NCBI GenBank assembly: GCA_016874915.1
Contig: VGSW01000019.1
Coordinates: 1-35,261, forward strand
Direction: 5' to 3'
Origin: Deltaproteobacteria bacterium
GTDB taxonomy: Bacteria; Desulfobacterota; Desulfobaccia; Desulfobaccales; 0-14-0-80-60-11
DNA: 35,261 bases
The notes below the pieces were generated by a model. That model saw only the letters and a list, made by a program, of their open reading frames with translations, was not told the origin of the DNA and searched no databases. Shown piece by piece: positions 33,040-35,261 of the stretch (positions are counted from its first letter, which is position 1; every line of letters begins with the position of its first letter). The translations under genes and the position numbers were made by a program.

Positions 33040-34587
33040 ATGATTGACCCCCACAAGGAAAAAGTGCTCATCCTGGATTTCGGGTCCCAATACACCCAGC
33101 TCATTGCCCGGCGGGTGCGGGAGTTCAAGGTCTATTGCGAGATTCACCCTTATATCATGCCCCTGAAGGCCATCCGGGAGTTCGCGCCCCAGGGCGTCAT
33201 TCTCTCGGGCGGCCCCCGCAGCGTCTATGACCGGGACGCCCCTAGCGTGGATCTGGAACTGTTCAGCCTGGGGGTGCCGATTCTGGGTATCTGCTATGGC
33301 ATCCAGCTCCTCAACCACTTGCTGGGCGGGGAAGTGGCCCCCGCGGTCTCCCGGGAGTATGGCGCCAAGACCTTTACCATCACGGATTTCAGCGACCTCT
33401 TCCACGGCCTGGAACCGGTGGAGACCGTGTGGATGAGTCACGGCGACCGGGTGGAAAAGCTGGCCCCGGGCTTTGAGATCATCGGCGCCAGTGACGCCTG
33501 CCCGGTGGGGGCCATCCGGGATAAGAGCCGCCGCCTGTACGGGGTGCAGTTTCACCCGGAAGTGAAGCACACCCCCAAGGGAAAGGAAATACTGTCAAAT
33601 TTTCTCTTCCGCATCTGCGAGCTTAAACCCCTGTGGACCATGCGCTCCTTCATCGAAGCCTCCACCCAGGCCATTCAGGAGCAGGTGGGAGAGGAGCGGG
33701 TGATCTGCGCCCTGTCCGGCGGGGTGGATTCTTCGGTGACTGCGGTGCTGGTGCACCGGGCCATCGGGGACCGCCTCACCTGCGTCTTCGTGAACAACGG
33801 CCTACTGCGCAAGGGCGAGGCCGAAGAGGTGGCCCACCTCTTCCGTAAGCACCACCACCTGAACCTAGTCAATGTGGACGCCACCTACGAATTCTTGAAC
33901 GTCCTCCAAGGAGTGACTGACCCGGAAGAAAAGCGCCGGCGCATCGGCCACGAATTCATCCGCATCTTTGCCGCGGAAGCCAAGAAGATCGGCGGAGTCA
34001 AATACCTGGCCCAGGGGACCCTGTATCCTGACGTCATCGAAAGTGTGTCCTTCAAAGGCCCCTCGGCCACCATCAAGACCCACCACAACGTGGGGGGCCT
34101 GCCCACCGTCATGCCGTTGAAGTTGCTGGAACCCCTGCGGGAGCTGTTCAAAGACGAAGTGCGGGAAGTGGGCCAGGAGCTGGGGTTGCCCGACAGCCTG
34201 GTGTGGCGGCATCCCTTCCCGGGGCCGGGGCTGGCCATCCGCATCCTGGGAGAGGTCACCCCGGACAAGCTCGATATTCTCCGGGAAGCCGACGCCATCG
34301 TCCAGGGGGAGATGCAGGCCTCTGACTTCTACCGCCAGGTGTGGCAGGCGTTTGCGGTGCTGCTGCCGGTGCGCACCGTGGGGGTCATGGGCGACGAGCG
34401 CACTTACGAGCACGTCATTGCCCTGCGCATCGTGGATTCCGTGGACGCCATGACCGCGGACTGGAGCCGCCTCCCCCACGAATTTTTGGCCCATCTGGCC
34501 AACCGCATCATCAACGAAGTGAAACGGGTGAACCGGGTGGTGCTGGATATTTCGTCCAAGCCGCCCAGTACGATTGAGTGGGAGTGA
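33040..34587 (+). CDS. guaA: GMP synthase (glutamine-hydrolysing)
   Basis: The 515-residue enzyme aminates XMP to GMP with ammonia from glutamine. The class I amidotransferase domain carries nucleophile Cys85 (GICYG) and His172/Glu174 (GVQFHPEV). The ATP pyrophosphatase domain has the PP-loop SGGVDSS (226-232), and the C-terminal dimerisation domain ends with the conserved STIEWE. Length and motifs are complete. The 3' end of guaA is a known integration hotspot for genomic islands, and the sequence immediately downstream changes abruptly to AT-rich. The gene itself remains intact, as expected if the element restores the last codons. Confidence 0.97.
   Translation: MIDPHKEKVLILDFGSQYTQLIARRVREFKVYCEIHPYIMPLKAIREFAPQGVILSGGPRSVYDRDAPSVDLELFSLGVPILGICYGIQLLNHLLGGEVAPAVSREYGAKTFTITDFSDLFHGLEPVETVWMSHGDRVEKLAPGFEIIGASDACPVGAIRDKSRRLYGVQFHPEVKHTPKGKEILSNFLFRICELKPLWTMRSFIEASTQAIQEQVGEERVICALSGGVDSSVTAVLVHRAIGDRLTCVFVNNGLLRKGEAEEVAHLFRKHHHLNLVNVDATYEFLNVLQGVTDPEEKRRRIGHEFIRIFAAEAKKIGGVKYLAQGTLYPDVIESVSFKGPSATIKTHHNVGGLPTVMPLKLLEPLRELFKDEVREVGQELGLPDSLVWRHPFPGPGLAIRILGEVTPDKLDILREADAIVQGEMQASDFYRQVWQAFAVLLPVRTVGVMGDERTYEHVIALRIVDSVDAMTADWSRLPHEFLAHLANRIINEVKRVNRVVLDISSKPPSTIEWE
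34555..34587 (+). other. Candidate integration site (attL) at the guaA 3' end
   Basis: The last codons of guaA (ending gattgagtgggagtga) are the position used by known guaA-specific integrases. The compositional switch starts within about 20 bases. No second copy of this sequence occurs in the remaining 670 bases, so the far end would be outside the window. Confidence 0.4.
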
Positions 34588-34667
34588 TCCCTATCAGATA
34601 AAAATTTGGGCTTGCATATTTCTATATAATTACAGATGCATATAAATAACTTTAAAGGGGCGGCAAT
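34588..34667. other. AT-rich leader of the island-like gene
   Basis: Eighty bases with base composition unlike the rest of the window, containing TATAAT (34625-34630) without a convincing -35, and AAGGGG before the next ATG. Probably the promoter and ribosome-binding site of the following gene. Confidence 0.4.
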
Positions 34668-35261
34668 ATGAAAGACGTTATAATAGATTTTATGAAATAT
34701 TTTAATAAAAAACAAAAAATTCATAAGAAAGAAAAGAAGGAAATAACAATTGAACACCTTAAAGAATTTTGCGAACAATTGGATCAGAGTAAAGAAGAAA
34801 TAGAGAGAATATCTTCCTTATTCTCTTTTGCAAAATACAGCTTATTTTTTAATTGTTTATTTCATAATAATCACAATACTAACCATGACATTAAAGTTGG
34901 ATTTTTGATAGGCTTCAAAGAAGAGCATTTGGATGAAATTGAGGAAACAGTTTGTAACCTACTTAAAAAATTAGATCGTCCTTACAGAATCGTCAATGCA
35001 AGGGGCAAATCATTTTTAAAATTTGCAGAAGAATTGACAGATTCTTATTTTGATTCTAGTCAAAGAGCGCATTATGAAATAGATAGACAATTTAATAGTA
35101 GTAATAAGGTTTTTATAATAAGGGAATTCTCTGGAGCAAAAGTAGATTCAAAAGGATATTATCTTCGCGATTTTATTAAAATTAGAGAAAAAGTTAATTT
35201 TATTGATAGTGATTATTTTGAGAAGGTGCGTCCAGATTCAGATCTTGTTTTTTTGGATTAT
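34668..35261 (+). CDS. AT-rich gene of unknown function, cut by the window end
   Basis: An ATG at 34668 behind AAGGGG opens a frame that stays open for 198 codons to the window edge. The protein is rich in Lys, Asn, Phe, Ile, Asp and Glu and uses A/T-ending codons throughout, unlike every other gene here. It begins with a basic, charged helix (KKQKIHKKEKKEITIEHLKE). Alternating strand and helix segments follow (IKVGFLIGF, RPYRIVNARG, NKVFIIREFSG, SDLVFLDY). This rhythm and the IIREFSGA stretch resemble a nucleotide-binding fold with a degenerate P-loop, but that is weak inference. No family is recognised. It is most likely a cargo gene of an acquired element. Confidence 0.6.
   Translation, partial: MKDVIIDFMKYFNKKQKIHKKEKKEITIEHLKEFCEQLDQSKEEIERISSLFSFAKYSLFFNCLFHNNHNTNHDIKVGFLIGFKEEHLDEIEETVCNLLKKLDRPYRIVNARGKSFLKFAEELTDSYFDSSQRAHYEIDRQFNSSNKVFIIREFSGAKVDSKGYYLRDFIKIREKVNFIDSDYFEKVRPDSDLVFLDY

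Overview
The window is GC-rich and densely coded, apart from one AT-rich gene at the right edge. Gene content suggests a Gram-negative, probably anaerobic Desulfobacterota-type ('deltaproteobacterial') chromosome. The pointers are hopanoid genes (squalene-hopene cyclase, HpnA, HpnH), a DUF39 homocysteine-biosynthesis protein, nickel-pincer cofactor genes (larE, larC), two B12-binding radical SAM proteins, an NtrC-type sigma-54 activator and several TTG starts. This taxonomic placement is inference; no rRNA or tRNA gene was seen.

Layout. 78-2811: an ECF-type nickel/cobalt importer (CbiM/NikM, a NikL-like exported subunit, CbiQ, CbiO). 2843-6704: a cupin protein, a small unknown, a zinc-ribbon SAM methyltransferase, B12/radical SAM paralog 1 and a small exported protein. 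6909-12317: MarC divergent from DUF39, then LarE and a large membrane protein with a spermidine-synthase-like domain. 12757-15919: a membrane protein with a Lys/Ala-rich tail, a sigma-54 response regulator with a consensus sigma-70 promoter, and two small unknown genes. 15921-22422 (minus strand): LarC at the end of an overlapping operon with two CNNM/CorC-type CBS proteins, then Lon protease. 22765-32847 (plus strand): shc, hpnA, hpnH, a family-39 glycosyltransferase, a rhomboid protease, B12/radical SAM paralog 2, a TPR protein and an unknown. 33040-34587: guaA. 34668-end: an AT-rich partial gene of foreign appearance.

How the genes connect. Nickel import, LarE and LarC form a dispersed nickel theme: LarE supplies sulfur to the pincer nucleotide and LarC inserts nickel. 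LarA and LarB are not in the window. shc-hpnA-hpnH covers hopene formation and adenosyl side-chain addition. The neighbouring glycosyltransferase and B12/radical SAM enzyme are candidates for further envelope-lipid work.

The most unusual structural signal is between the genes. Nearly every gene end carries a short tandem repeat of period 7, 8 or 9, with a different unit at different loci. Many have an inverted partner, some enclose a palindromic core, and many begin on or within a few bases of the stop codon. The second signal is the compositional break just after guaA, whose 3' end is a known integration hotspot. This looks like the left edge of an acquired island, most of which lies outside the window.
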